Assembly: GCF_000731315.1 (NCBI RefSeq)
Contig: NZ_HG938353.1
Location: forward strand, 806,001 to 870,000
Length of the DNA: 64,000 nt
Direction of reading: 5' to 3'
Source of the DNA: Neorhizobium galegae bv. orientalis str. HAMBI 540
GTDB taxonomy: Bacteria > Pseudomonadota > Alphaproteobacteria > Rhizobiales > Rhizobiaceae
In this document: in pieces, positions 25,776-33,487 of the stretch
How positions within the stretch are numbered: position 1 is the first letter of the stretch
Layout: each line of letters starts with the position of its first letter
Position numbers and translations under genes: made by a program
Notes under the pieces: model-generated
Database searches by the model: none
What the model saw: only the letters and a program-made list of their open reading frames with translations
What the model was told of the DNA's origin: nothing

Positions 25776-26206
25776 ATATCGGCGAGGCTTCGAATGAGTC
25801 CGGCGTTTCGGCCAAGATGATCCGCTATTACGAGGAAATCGGCCTAATCCGCCCGATGGGCCGCACCGGCAACAACTACAGGGTCTATGGCGATGAGGAA
25901 GTGCATATCCTGCGCTTCATCAAGCGGGCGCGCAATCTCGGCTTTTCGCTCGAAGAGACCGAGACGCTGCTGAAACTCTGGCAGGACAAGAGCCGCGAAA
26001 GTGCTGCCGTCAAGGAGGTGGCGACCGCCCATATCGGCGACCTCGAACGACGCATCGCCGAGATGCAGGGCATGGTCAAAACGCTGAAACACCTCGCCAA
26101 CTGCTGCGGCGGCGACAACCGCCCCAACTGCCCGATCCTCGATGATCTGGCGGGGGATGGTACGCCAGTGCCGGCGGCGAGGAAAAAGATGAGACAGACT
26201 GCCTGA
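25772..26206 (+). CDS. hmrR: MerR-family Cu(I)-responsive activator
   Basis: The 144-residue regulator opens [26 protein letters not shown] (MerR HTH), then has a long dimerisation helix and the metal loop [10 protein letters not shown], with Cys112 and Cys120 corresponding to the two Cu(I) ligands of CueR and an extra Cys111. It should bind the dyads ahead of actP and copZ and twist the promoters into activity when copper rises. ATGA overlap with actP indicates coupled translation. The last 20 residues are a basic tail. Confidence 0.9.
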   Translation: MNIGEASNESGVSAKMIRYYEEIGLIRPMGRTGNNYRVYGDEEVHILRFIKRARNLGFSLEETETLLKLWQDKSRESAAVKEVATAHIGDLERRIAEMQGMVKTLKHLANCCGGDNRPNCPILDDLAGDGTPVPAARKKMRQTA

Positions 26207-26246
26207 TGCCTTTACGCCAGCATGAGGCAAAACAGCGCCTCCTTCC

Positions 26247-26387
26247 GATCTCCCCCTCAAGGGGGAGATGCCCGGCAGGGCAGAAGGGGGGGACCGCTCC
26301 GCATATTCTTCGGCCACTGCATTTTCCGCACCGTCGCCACCCCCCTCTGTCATCTTCGATGACATCTCCCCCTCAAGGGGGGAGATC
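26247..26387. repeat. RIME-like intergenic palindromic element, copy A
   Basis: Two palindromes of the type GATCTCCCCCTCAAGGGG...AGAT, each linked to a GCCCGGCAGGGCAGA-type or related arm, face each other across about 60 bases. The same modules recur at 31741-31873 and 56731-56889. This structure fits the Rhizobium-specific intergenic mosaic elements (RIME) known from rhizobial genomes. Confidence 0.7.
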
Positions 26388-26446
26388 ACTGGAAGAATGC
26401 CGCACCGGCTTTGCTCCTATTTGCGCTTGATCTGCTCACTGCATAC

Positions 26447-26468
26447 TTGACCTTCCCTCCATGGGAAG
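26447..26468 (+). promoter_or_regulatory. CueR/HmrR-type promoter of copZ
   Basis: TTGACC (26447-26452) overlaps the dyad CTTCCCTCCATGGGAAG (26452-26468), whose arms match those ahead of actP. It lies just upstream of the copZ ribosome site AAGGAG (26491-26496). Confidence 0.8.
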
Positions 26469-26502
26469 CTGCACAACACATTTATCGAACAAGGAGATTC
26501 GG

Positions 26503-26703
26503 ATGACTGCGATTTTCACCGTGCCGGACATGACCTGCGGCCATTGCGAAAAGACCGTGCGCGGCGCGCTGGCGGAAGCCCTGCCGGGTGCGGTCGTGGC
26601 GATCGATCTGACGGCCAAGACGGTGGTGATCGAAGGCGACGCTGCAAAGGCTGAAGAGGCGATCCGCGAGGCGGGGTATTCGCCGGAACGGGCAGCGGTC
26701 TGA
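26503..26703 (+). CDS. copZ: Copper chaperone with HMA domain
   Basis: The 66-residue single-domain protein carries MTCGHC (Cys12, Cys15), the Cu(I) site of the HMA fold, and the expected beta-alpha-beta-beta-alpha-beta length. It is likely to hand copper to ActP and HmrR in the cytoplasm. AAGGAG lies 6 bases before the ATG, and a CueR-type promoter precedes it, so it should be induced with actP although a RIME-like element separates them. Confidence 0.9.
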   Translation: MTAIFTVPDMTCGHCEKTVRGALAEALPGAVVAIDLTAKTVVIEGDAAKAEEAIREAGYSPERAAV

Positions 26704-26719
26704 GGTCTCCCACACTCGT

Positions 26720-26863
26720 CATGAAAAATTCAACATTCTGACGACCGGCCGTATGGCCAAGGGCACCGATGGCAGCGACCTGCTGATCTTCGTTTCCGAC
26801 AACAATTTCTCAAAGGAACAGAAGACGCAGTTCATCGCCTTCAAGGTGCTGGCACGCCCCTGA
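26720..26863 (+). pseudogene. C-terminal remnant of an esterase-like phytase-family protein
   Basis: An open frame without a proper start reads ...RMAKGTDGSDLLIFVSDNN... then KEQKTQFIAFKVLARP and a stop at 26861-26863. This resembles the end of the esterase-like activity of phytase family (LIFVSDDNFN...QKTQFL.F.V). Nothing of the rest of that gene is visible, so this is a stranded 3' fragment next to copZ. Confidence 0.45.
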
Positions 26864-26939
26864 TGAAGCCGCCGCACCTCGAGACCTTGCTCCACCTTGT
26901 CGCAAGGTGGAGCATTGAGACGGGTCTCGAAGCTGCGGC

Positions 26940-27569
26940 TTAAAACTTCACGCCGATGCCGACATTGATGACATGCTGGTTGAAGTCGAAATCGGCGCCG
27001 CCAAGGCTGCCGTTGCCGAAGTCGTTGTAGCGGTATTCGAGGCGGCCGAAGATATTGTCGGTGAATGCGTAGTCGACGCCGGCGCCGACGGTCCAGCCGT
27101 TGAGCATGTCGTCGTCGTCAAAGCCGCCGCCGTTGATATGGGCGGTGGTGGCCGTCCAGCCGGCTGCCGCGAAGATCAGCGCCCGGTCCATGGCATAACC
27201 GACGCGGCCGCGAACCGAACCGGAGAAGCCGGTGTCGATGTCGATGCCGCCGGGATAGCTGTTCTCGTTCCAGTCGTAGTTGACGTCACCTTCGATACCG
27301 GCGACGAAACCGCTGGAGAACTGCCAGTTATAGCCGACGAAACCGCCAAGCCTCCAGCCGTCGAAATCGTCCGATCCGCCGCCGGCGGCATCGCCGCTGC
27401 CCCAGGCATACCCCGTGTGGGCACCGATATACGGGCCGTTCCAGGAGAACACGACGGGCGTTTCGACGGCTTGCGGCGCTTGCGGGATTTGCTCGACGGC
27501 GTCGGCTGCGTAAGCAACGGAAGAGGCGGTCATGGCGGCCGACGCTGCAAGAATGAAAAGAGCCTTCAT
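26940..27569 (-). CDS. Outer-membrane beta-barrel protein (Omp25/RopB-like)
   Basis: The 209-residue protein has a signal peptide (MKALFILAASAAMTASSVAYA, cut after about residue 21) and an eight-stranded barrel pattern: WNGPYIGAHTGYAWG, GGFVGYNWQFSSGFVAGIEGDV, VRGRVGYAMDRALIFAAAGW, AGVDYAFTDNIFGRLEYRYNDFG, and a terminal Phe in NVGIGVKF for outer-membrane insertion. It belongs to the Omp25/Omp31/RopB group of Rhizobiales surface proteins. It is monocistronic, with a GGAGGGA-like site upstream. Confidence 0.88.
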   Translation of the reverse strand: MKALFILAASAAMTASSVAYAADAVEQIPQAPQAVETPVVFSWNGPYIGAHTGYAWGSGDAAGGGSDDFDGWRLGGFVGYNWQFSSGFVAGIEGDVNYDWNENSYPGGIDIDTGFSGSVRGRVGYAMDRALIFAAAGWTATTAHINGGGFDDDDMLNGWTVGAGVDYAFTDNIFGRLEYRYNDFGNGSLGGADFDFNQHVINVGIGVKF

Positions 27570-27711
27570 GGATATTCCCTCCGATTGGTTGGCAAAAACG
27601 CAAATAGCGCGATTTACTTGGAAAGCTGTAGCTAAAATACAACATCGGAGAGAATCTGCAATTGCGCCTTAAGGTGCTGAAAATGCGAAGGTTTAATTTT
27701 TGGCTTTTCCC

Positions 27712-27742
27712 TTGACCTCAATCATGCTTGAGGTTGTAGCGT
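27712..27742 (+). promoter_or_regulatory. SoxR-like box and promoter of the MFS gene
   Basis: TTGACC (27712-27717) overlaps CCTCAATCATGCTTGAGG (27716-27733), an 18-base dyad with perfect 6-base arms that match the SoxR box pattern CCTCAA...TTGAGG. A weak -10 (TGTAGC) follows at the overlong spacing used by MerR-family activators. No soxR gene lies in this window. Confidence 0.65.
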
Positions 27743-27775
27743 CCCCGGGACTGAAAAACGGATAAGAGGCAGGGC

Positions 27776-29164
27776 GTGTTGCAGGATATCAATGTGGGCT
27801 GGTCGAGGCTTCTCAGAGGCCGCGAAGGGGCGATGCTGGGGCTGATCTCGGCGGGGATCGGGCTGCATGCCTTCAACCAGTTCGCGATCGTCGCGGCGCT
27901 GCCGCCGGCGGCGAAGGAGATCGGCGGCACGGGTTATTTCAGCTGGGCCTATACGCTCTATTTCCTCGGCTCGATCGCCGGCGGCACGGGCGCTGCGGCG
28001 ATGCGCGACCGGTTCGGCGCGCGTTTCATTCTGCTTCTTTCGGCGCTGGTCTTTGCGGCCGGCGGGCTGCTGGCGCTGTCGGCGCCGGCCTTTTCCTGGA
28101 TCATGGCCGGGCGTTTGCTGCAGGGCATTGCCGACGGGTTGATCGTGGCGATCTGTTACAGCCTCATCCCCGCCAACTTTCCCTCCCCGCTGATTGCAAA
28201 GGTGTTTGCGGTGGAGGCGATCGTCTGGGCGGTGGCGGCAATTGCCGGGCCGTTGGCGGGCGGGCTTCTGACCGAGGCCTATTCCTGGCGGGCGTCGTTC
28301 CTGGCCGTCTCGCCCTTCGTGGTTCTGCTGGCCGTCTTTGCGCTGACCGCGAAGGTGAGGGTGACCGAGGCGGCGCCGGTGCCGCTGTCGGTTGCCACCA
28401 TTTCGCTCTGTCTTGCGGCCTCCTTCGTCCTGTCGCTCTCTTCGGTGGTGACCGGAGGGGCGATGCAGGCGGTGGCGGTCGTGGCGGGCGCGGGGCTGTT
28501 CCTGCCGGCGCTGAAGCTCGACGGGCGGATCGGACCAAGATTGTTTCCGGAGGGCGCCTTCCGGCTGGGGTCGGTTCTCGGGCACGGGTTCTGGGTGCTG
28601 TTCCTGATGTCCGCGAGCCACTCTGTCGGCAGCGTTTACCTGGCGCTGATGATCGATGCCGTCTTCGGTTTCCGGCCGGCGGTGGTCGGTTATCTGGTGG
28701 TGACCATGGCGCTTTCCTGGAGTGCTGTCGCGGTGGTCGCGAGCAGGATTACGGCGCTTGCTCCACGGCATCGGTGGATGCGCGCAGGCGCGTTGTTTCA
28801 ATTGGCCGGTTTCCTCTGCCTCGCCGCCGCGTTTGCGAGCGGCTCGCTGGTGCTACTGCTGGCGGGCCAGGTGGCAATCGGCACGGGTTTCGGCGTCGCC
28901 TGGGCAAGCGTCAACCAGGCGGCGATGGAAGCGGCAGCAAGGCAGGAGCGCGATCTCGCAAGTGCCTTGCTGCCGACGATTTCGACCGCCGGTTACGCGA
29001 TCGGCGCGGGGATCGCTGGCATGATCGCAGGTGCGACCGGGCTGGTTTCGGCGTTGGAGAACGGCAACGCCGGCGGGCCGGCCATGTGGCTCTACGGGAC
29101 TGCGGCGGCCGGTGCGCTGCTGACCTTCCTCCTCGGTTTCGGGGTGCGGCTGGCCAAGCCTTGA
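27776..29164 (+). CDS. MFS transporter, likely drug or redox-compound exporter
   Basis: This 462-residue major facilitator protein starts at GTG 27776. About 12-14 membrane segments are visible, with the MFS motif A-like GAAAMRDRFGARFIL after segment 2, MAGRLLQGIADG in segment 4 and GPLAGGLL in segment 5. The substrate is unknown, but the SoxR-like box suggests export of redox-active compounds, as with SoxR-controlled pumps in pseudomonads. It stands alone between the outer-membrane protein gene and selO. Confidence 0.85.
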   Translation: MLQDINVGWSRLLRGREGAMLGLISAGIGLHAFNQFAIVAALPPAAKEIGGTGYFSWAYTLYFLGSIAGGTGAAAMRDRFGARFILLLSALVFAAGGLLALSAPAFSWIMAGRLLQGIADGLIVAICYSLIPANFPSPLIAKVFAVEAIVWAVAAIAGPLAGGLLTEAYSWRASFLAVSPFVVLLAVFALTAKVRVTEAAPVPLSVATISLCLAASFVLSLSSVVTGGAMQAVAVVAGAGLFLPALKLDGRIGPRLFPEGAFRLGSVLGHGFWVLFLMSASHSVGSVYLALMIDAVFGFRPAVVGYLVVTMALSWSAVAVVASRITALAPRHRWMRAGALFQLAGFLCLAAAFASGSLVLLLAGQVAIGTGFGVAWASVNQAAMEAAARQERDLASALLPTISTAGYAIGAGIAGMIAGATGLVSALENGNAGGPAMWLYGTAAAGALLTFLLGFGVRLAKP

Positions 29165-29262
29165 GCGGCGCAACAAAAGCGCATTTTGCTTGTTCGGCGG
29201 GACAGATTTCCCATATTTGAAGAAAAGGTCGCCGCATCCCGGCGGTCAAAGGAGTCCTTCCC

Positions 29263-30729
29263 GTGTTCCAGTTCGACAATTCCTATGCCCGCCTGCCGGA
29301 CAGGTTTTTCGCTTCCGTCTATCCCGAGCCGGTGGAGGGGCCGAAGCTTCTGAAATTCAACGCGGAGCTGGCTGAGGAGCTGGGCGTCGAGGCAGATTTT
29401 TCCGATCCCGCCCGGCTGGCGGCGATTCTTGCCGGCAATGTCGTGCCGCCCGGCGCCATGCCGATCGCCATGGCCTATGCCGGCCACCAGTTCGGCAATT
29501 TCGTGCCGCAGCTCGGGGACGGGCGGGCGATATTGCTGGGCGAGGTCGTCGACCGCAACGGCAAACGCCGCGACATCCAGCTGAAGGGCGCCGGACCGAC
29601 GCCCTATTCCCGTCGCGGCGACGGACGCGCGGCTTTGGGCCCGGTCCTGCGCGAATACATCGTCTCGGAGGCGATGAATGCGCTCGGCGTGCCGGCGACG
29701 CGGGCCTTGGCGGCTGTCGCGACCGGCGAACAGGTCTATCGCGAGACGGTGGAACAGGGCGCGGTGTTCGTGCGCGTCGCGGCAAGCCATGTGCGGATCG
29801 GCACCTTCCAGTTCTTTGCCGCCCGCGGCGACAATGACGGGATCAAATTGCTCGCCGACTACGTCATTGAGCGGCACTATCCGGAGCTTAAAGTCGCGGA
29901 AAACCCCTATCTGGCGCTGCTGCAGGGTGTAGCGGCGCGGCAGGCTGATCTGATCGCCCGCTGGATGGGTATCGGCTTCATCCACGGGGTAATGAACACC
30001 GACAACATGACGATTTCGGGCGAGACGATCGATTTCGGGCCTTGTGCCTTCCTCGACGAATACGACCCGATGAAGGTGTTTTCTTCGATCGACCAGGGCG
30101 GGCGTTATGCCTATCGCAACCAGCCGGGCATCGGCCAATGGAACATCGCGCGGCTGGCGGAATGCCTGCTGCCGCTGCTCGACGAGGACGAGGAAAAGGC
30201 TGTGGAAGCGGCGAACGCCGTGCTGAAGGCCTTTGGCGAGCGGTTCCAGAAGGAGTGGATCGGGGTTTTCCGCGCGAAGATCGGCCTCGCGACCGAGGCT
30301 GACGGCGATGGCGACCTGATCCAGGCGCTGCTGGCGGCCATGCATGAGGGGCAGGCGGATTTCACCTTGGCCTTCCGGCGGCTTTGCGGGGCAGCTGCCG
30401 GGACGGAGGGGGATGAGCTTTTCCTCTCCTCCTTCTCCCATCCGGCCAAGGCGCGGGAATGGCTGGAACTCTGGGGAACGCGGCTGGATGCCGAACCGCA
30501 GAGCCCAACTGAACGGGCAAAGACCATGCGCTCGGTCAACCCGGCGGTCATTCCCCGCAATCACAAGGTCCAGGAAGCCCTTTCGGCCGCCAATTACGGC
30601 GATTTCAGTTTCTTCGAACGATTACTGGAGGCACTGGAAAAGCCTTTCGAAGAGCGGCCGGAATTCTTGGGCTACATGCAGCCGCCGGAGCCTGAGGAGC
30701 GGGTGACGCAGACGTTCTGCGGAACGTAA
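29263..30729 (+). CDS. selO: SelO/YdiU protein adenylyltransferase
   Basis: The 488-residue protein spans the full YdiU/SelO family: FDNSYARLPDRFF at the start, MAYAGHQFGNFVPQLGDGRAILLGE, GAGPTPYSRRGDGRAALGPVLREYIVSEAM, GFIHGVMNTDNMTISGETIDFGPCAFLD and the C-terminal MRSVNPAVIPRNHKVQEAL. SelO is a pseudokinase fold that transfers AMP from ATP to protein hydroxyls. This form ends QTFCGT, so the penultimate cysteine region common in the family is present. It is a single gene immediately before the GTA cluster. Confidence 0.93.
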   Translation: MFQFDNSYARLPDRFFASVYPEPVEGPKLLKFNAELAEELGVEADFSDPARLAAILAGNVVPPGAMPIAMAYAGHQFGNFVPQLGDGRAILLGEVVDRNGKRRDIQLKGAGPTPYSRRGDGRAALGPVLREYIVSEAMNALGVPATRALAAVATGEQVYRETVEQGAVFVRVAASHVRIGTFQFFAARGDNDGIKLLADYVIERHYPELKVAENPYLALLQGVAARQADLIARWMGIGFIHGVMNTDNMTISGETIDFGPCAFLDEYDPMKVFSSIDQGGRYAYRNQPGIGQWNIARLAECLLPLLDEDEEKAVEAANAVLKAFGERFQKEWIGVFRAKIGLATEADGDGDLIQALLAAMHEGQADFTLAFRRLCGAAAGTEGDELFLSSFSHPAKAREWLELWGTRLDAEPQSPTERAKTMRSVNPAVIPRNHKVQEALSAANYGDFSFFERLLEALEKPFEERPEFLGYMQPPEPEERVTQTFCGT

Positions 30730-30759
30730 ATTAATTTTTGCTAATTAGGAAAATAGTCC

Positions 30760-30788
30760 TTGACGGCGTGACGGCTGTTTGGTAGGTT
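30760..30788 (+). promoter_or_regulatory. Promoter heading the candidate small RNA and GTA cluster
   Basis: TTGACG (30760-30765) and TAGGTT (30783-30788) are separated by 17 bases, a standard sigma-70 arrangement. Transcription would begin near 30795. Confidence 0.5.
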
Positions 30789-30794
30789 TTAGGC

Positions 30795-30890
30795 ACAGTC
30801 GAAGAATTGCGCCGGCAAGTGGCCTTCGGGCGGCCGGTGGCAAGACTTCCAGTCAAATTGGCCCGGTCCCAAAAGCCGGGCCTTCTTTTT
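30795..30890 (+). ncRNA. Candidate small RNA ending in an intrinsic terminator
   Basis: A sigma-70-like promoter ends at 30788, and an intrinsic terminator lies at 30860-30890: stem GGCCCGG/CCGGGCC, 9-base loop, then a T-rich tract. Between them are GC-rich complementary segments (for example GGCC...GGCC near 30821-30835). There is no convincing open frame. A terminator this close to the promoter and 107 bases before the first cluster gene suggests either a stand-alone sRNA or an attenuated leader. The Rfam family was not determined. Confidence 0.5.
30860..30890 (+). terminator. Intrinsic terminator upstream of the GTA cluster
   Basis: GGCCCGG (30860-30866) pairs with CCGGGCC (30876-30882), followed by TTCTTTTT (30883-30890). 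Confidence 0.7.
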
Positions 30891-30996
30891 ATCTCGACAA
30901 TCGGCAGCGGGGGACGCGCGGCGACCGGAAACGGGGGCGGCGGGATTTTCTGCGCCGAAATTTTGGCTCCTGTTTTGGCCCCCGGGGATATCCCAG

Positions 30997-31707
30997 ATGG
31001 ATGAATTCGAGACGTTCGATCCGGCGCTTTTCGGGCTCTGGACGGAGGCCCCCGTCTATGGCGACGGGGTCGTCATGGACGATTCGGCGCTGGTCGACGC
31101 GGTGCGCGGCGTGCTGCTGGAGATCAAGTCGGTTGAGGGCGCATTCTCTCCCGGCGAGGAATTGCGGCGGCTGTTGAACGAGATGACCGTCGAAATGCGC
31201 GACCAGTTCTCGACCTTCCGGCGGATGCGGACCGCGGCGGAGGCGGCGCTCACAGATGGCGACGACGCCGCCCAGAAACTGGCGCGTGCCGACGTGAAGG
31301 CCGCGACCGACGCCATGTCGCTGATCGTCCGCACGCTCGAAAAGGTCGACAGCCTGCAACGCCAGCTCGCCCGCGACCGCGACGAGGCCGCCGAGCGCGA
31401 TGCGGACGAGGGTGGTTATGAGGAGGCCAAGGTCCGCTTCCTGAAAATGATCGAGGATCGCGCCAATGAAAACGCCTATCGGCTTTTCGAAGTATGGAAG
31501 CGGCATGGACCTCCGCCCCTCGTTTTGGAGAGGTTTGGACACGCGTCCTCCGAGCCAACGGACCTTGCTGCGAGCGCAGGAGAAGATCGCGGTCAAAGCC
31601 TCAAAGGGGGCGTCGGGGTTGAACAGGGGTCTGCGGACGATCACGGCTGCGCGGGAGGAATATTGCGAAGCCGTTGTGAAAAGCACGGCCTTGAGAAGCG
31701 TGATTGA
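30997..31707 (+). CDS. Putative GTA small terminase-like protein
   Basis: The 236-residue product lies where RcGTA gene 1 (small terminase) lies, directly ahead of the large terminase. It opens MDEFETFDPALFGLW, then is strongly helical with a likely coiled coil (SLQRQLARDRDEAAERDADE, about residues 115-140), in keeping with DNA-binding small terminases. No sequence motif proves the role; it is inferred from position. The last 65 residues, after VWKRHGPP, are low-complexity and the frame closes 34 bases before a RIME-like repeat, so the original 3' end may have been altered. Confidence 0.5.
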   Translation: MDEFETFDPALFGLWTEAPVYGDGVVMDDSALVDAVRGVLLEIKSVEGAFSPGEELRRLLNEMTVEMRDQFSTFRRMRTAAEAALTDGDDAAQKLARADVKAATDAMSLIVRTLEKVDSLQRQLARDRDEAAERDADEGGYEEAKVRFLKMIEDRANENAYRLFEVWKRHGPPPLVLERFGHASSEPTDLAASAGEDRGQSLKGGVGVEQGSADDHGCAGGILRSRCEKHGLEKRD

Positions 31708-31740
31708 GCAAGGAAACGCCGGGCGCGGCAAACGCCCTCT

Positions 31741-31873
31741 GATCTCCCCCCTTGAGGGGGAGATGTCACCAAAGGTGACAGAGGGGGGTGGCGCCGCGAA
31801 CTCAACTGTCGAAGAATGTGCCGCAGCACCCCCCTCTGCCCTGCCGGGCATCTCCCGCTCAAGGGGGGAGATC
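31741..31873. repeat. RIME-like element, copy B, between terminase genes
   Basis: GATCTCCCCCCTTGAGGGGG...AGAT at the left and TCTCCCGCTCAAGGGG...AGATC at the right face each other, with CTCTGCCCTGCCGGGCA in the right arm. It is the same module pair as copies A and C. The terL reading frame stays open through it. Confidence 0.7.
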
Positions 31874-31945
31874 GGTCTGCCGCACGGGTCTGCTCCTTTA
31901 AGCGAGCACGCTCCGGAGCGGAATGACGAGTCCGACACCTCTCTG

Positions 31946-33175
31946 ATGGGCTTCACGCTCGATCATGAACGCGACTGGGATATAAAGGGCCGTCGCGACC
32001 AAAAGCCGCCCGAGGGCGACTGGCGCACCTGGTTGATCATGGGTGGGCGCGGCTCGGGCAAGACGCGGGCAGGCGCGGAATGGATCCATGGGCTCGCCTC
32101 GGCCGGCAGCAGGTCGCAGCTCAGGATAGCGCTGGTGGCGGAAACGCTGGGCGATGCCCGCGAAGTGATGATCGATGGAGTGTCCGGGATCTGCCGGATT
32201 GCGCGGAAGAACCGGCCGGATTTCGAGATTTCTCGCCGGAGGCTGGTCTGGCCGAACGGGGCGATCGCGCAGATCTTTTCCTCGGAAGATCCTGAAAGCC
32301 TACGCGGCCCGCAGTTTCATTTCGCATGGTGCGACGAGCTCGCCAAATGGCGGCATGCGGAGGAAACCTTCGACATGCTGCAGTTCGGGCTTCGGCTCGG
32401 AGCCGATCCGCGCCAGCTGGTGACGACCACGCCGCGGCCGGTGCCGATCCTGAAACGGCTGATTGCCGATCCCGGCACCCGGCTCGTGAGGATCTCGACC
32501 CAGGCCAACGCCGGCAATCTTTCACCCGGCTTCATCTCTGCGTTGGAGGCGCGGTACGGAGGAACGAGGCTCGGACGGCAGGAACTGGCCGGCGAGCTGA
32601 TCGAAGACCGCGAGGACGCGCTGTGGAAACGCGCCGACCTCGAAGCCTTCACGATCCGCTTTACCGGTGCGCTCCGGCGCATCGTCGTCGCCGTCGACCC
32701 GCCCTCGGGTTCGGGCGAACATTCCTGCTGCGGCATCGTCGTCGCCGGATTGGAAGCGAGCGGCCGGGCGGTGGTGCTGGCCGATTGTTCGGTCGAAGGA
32801 AAAACCCCGGCGGGCTGGGCGAACGCGGTGGCGCGCGCTTATGCGCGCTTCCAGGCGGATCGGGTGGTGGCGGAAGTGAACCAGGGCGGCGAGATGGTGA
32901 CGGCGATGCTGAAAAGCGTCGACGCAGGCCTGCCGGTGACGATGGTGCGAGCGACGCGCGGAAAATTCCTGCGCGCCGAGCCTGTTGCTGCCCTCTACGA
33001 ACAGGGGCGGGTGGCGCATGCCTGGCGGTTTGCCGAACTCGAAGACCAGATGTGCGATTTCGGCCCGGACGGCCTGTCTTCAGGCCGCTCGCCCGACCGG
33101 CTCGATGCGCTGGTCTGGGCGCTGACGGCGCTGATGCTGGAAGGTCATGGAGAGCCGCGCGTGCGCGGTGTTTGA
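31946..33175 (+). CDS. GTA/phage large terminase (DNA-packaging ATPase and nuclease)
   Basis: Read from ATG 31946, the 409-residue protein has PPEGDWRTWL, the Walker A GGRGSGKT (residues 33-40), the Walker B-like FAWCDELAKW, and a C-terminal RNase-H-like nuclease domain with VAVDPPSGSGEHSCC, VVAEVNQGGEMV and RSPDRLDALVWALTALML. It matches RcGTA gp2, which cuts and packages host DNA. The N-terminus is slightly short for the family, and the open frame continues 160 codons upstream across a RIME-like repeat, so the present start was probably created by that insertion. Confidence 0.9.
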   Translation: MGFTLDHERDWDIKGRRDQKPPEGDWRTWLIMGGRGSGKTRAGAEWIHGLASAGSRSQLRIALVAETLGDAREVMIDGVSGICRIARKNRPDFEISRRRLVWPNGAIAQIFSSEDPESLRGPQFHFAWCDELAKWRHAEETFDMLQFGLRLGADPRQLVTTTPRPVPILKRLIADPGTRLVRISTQANAGNLSPGFISALEARYGGTRLGRQELAGELIEDREDALWKRADLEAFTIRFTGALRRIVVAVDPPSGSGEHSCCGIVVAGLEASGRAVVLADCSVEGKTPAGWANAVARAYARFQADRVVAEVNQGGEMVTAMLKSVDAGLPVTMVRATRGKFLRAEPVAALYEQGRVAHAWRFAELEDQMCDFGPDGLSSGRSPDRLDALVWALTALMLEGHGEPRVRGV

Positions 33176-33203
33176 GCGCGGCTCGCGCTTCAGGTGATGA
33201 TGA

Positions 33204-33329
33204 TCAGCGCGGGGTAACCGGCTTCGGCTGGGCGCTTTCGCGCATCTGCTTCCATTCGGATTCGATCCGCTCGACGACATGCTGCGGGATCGGCTTGGAA
33301 GGGGCGGCCGGTGCGGGCTGCTGCATCAT
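33204..33329 (-). CDS. Small antisense hypothetical protein in the GTA cluster
   Basis: This leftward 41-codon gene, between terL and the lysozyme, has AGGAG six bases before the second of three consecutive ATGs. The product MMQQPAPAAPSKPIPQ then HVVERIESEWKQMRESA is a proline/alanine tail plus one amphipathic helix. It is below usual length cut-offs and has no recognised family, but the ribosome site and codon pattern are good. Confidence 0.45.
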   Translation of the reverse strand: MMQQPAPAAPSKPIPQHVVERIESEWKQMRESAQPKPVTPR

Positions 33330-33384
33330 CATGATCTCCTGTTGTTTAGAAAGCCGACAAGAACGTCGTGTGACGCCGTTGGTT

Positions 33385-33474
33385 CCATACCGTTAGAAAA
33401 AAGTAAACTGCCGCCTAAAGGCTTAAAACGATTTAGTTTTTCTAAACCGATTGAAACCCTGCGACGCGGTATGG
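33385..33474. repeat. Nested inverted repeats upstream of the lysozyme gene
   Basis: CCATACCG (33385-33392) is mirrored by CGGTATGG (33467-33474), and directly inside, TTAGAAAAA (33393-33401) is mirrored by TTTTTCTAA (33437-33445). Together they could form a large two-part hairpin or a regulatory or recombination site just 5' of the lysozyme start. Confidence 0.5.
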
Positions 33475-33487
33475 GAGTAGGCACCAG

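Noticed and set aside
26247..26387. Possible CRISPR-like array from repeated palindromes
   Set aside because: The palindromes occur as one facing pair, not as regularly spaced direct repeats, and the same pair recurs elsewhere as a RIME-like element; no cas genes are present.
30721..30750. CtrA-like TTAA...CTAA site before the GTA cluster
   Set aside because: The half-sites are 6 rather than 7 bases apart in an AT-rich run, so the match is not convincing.
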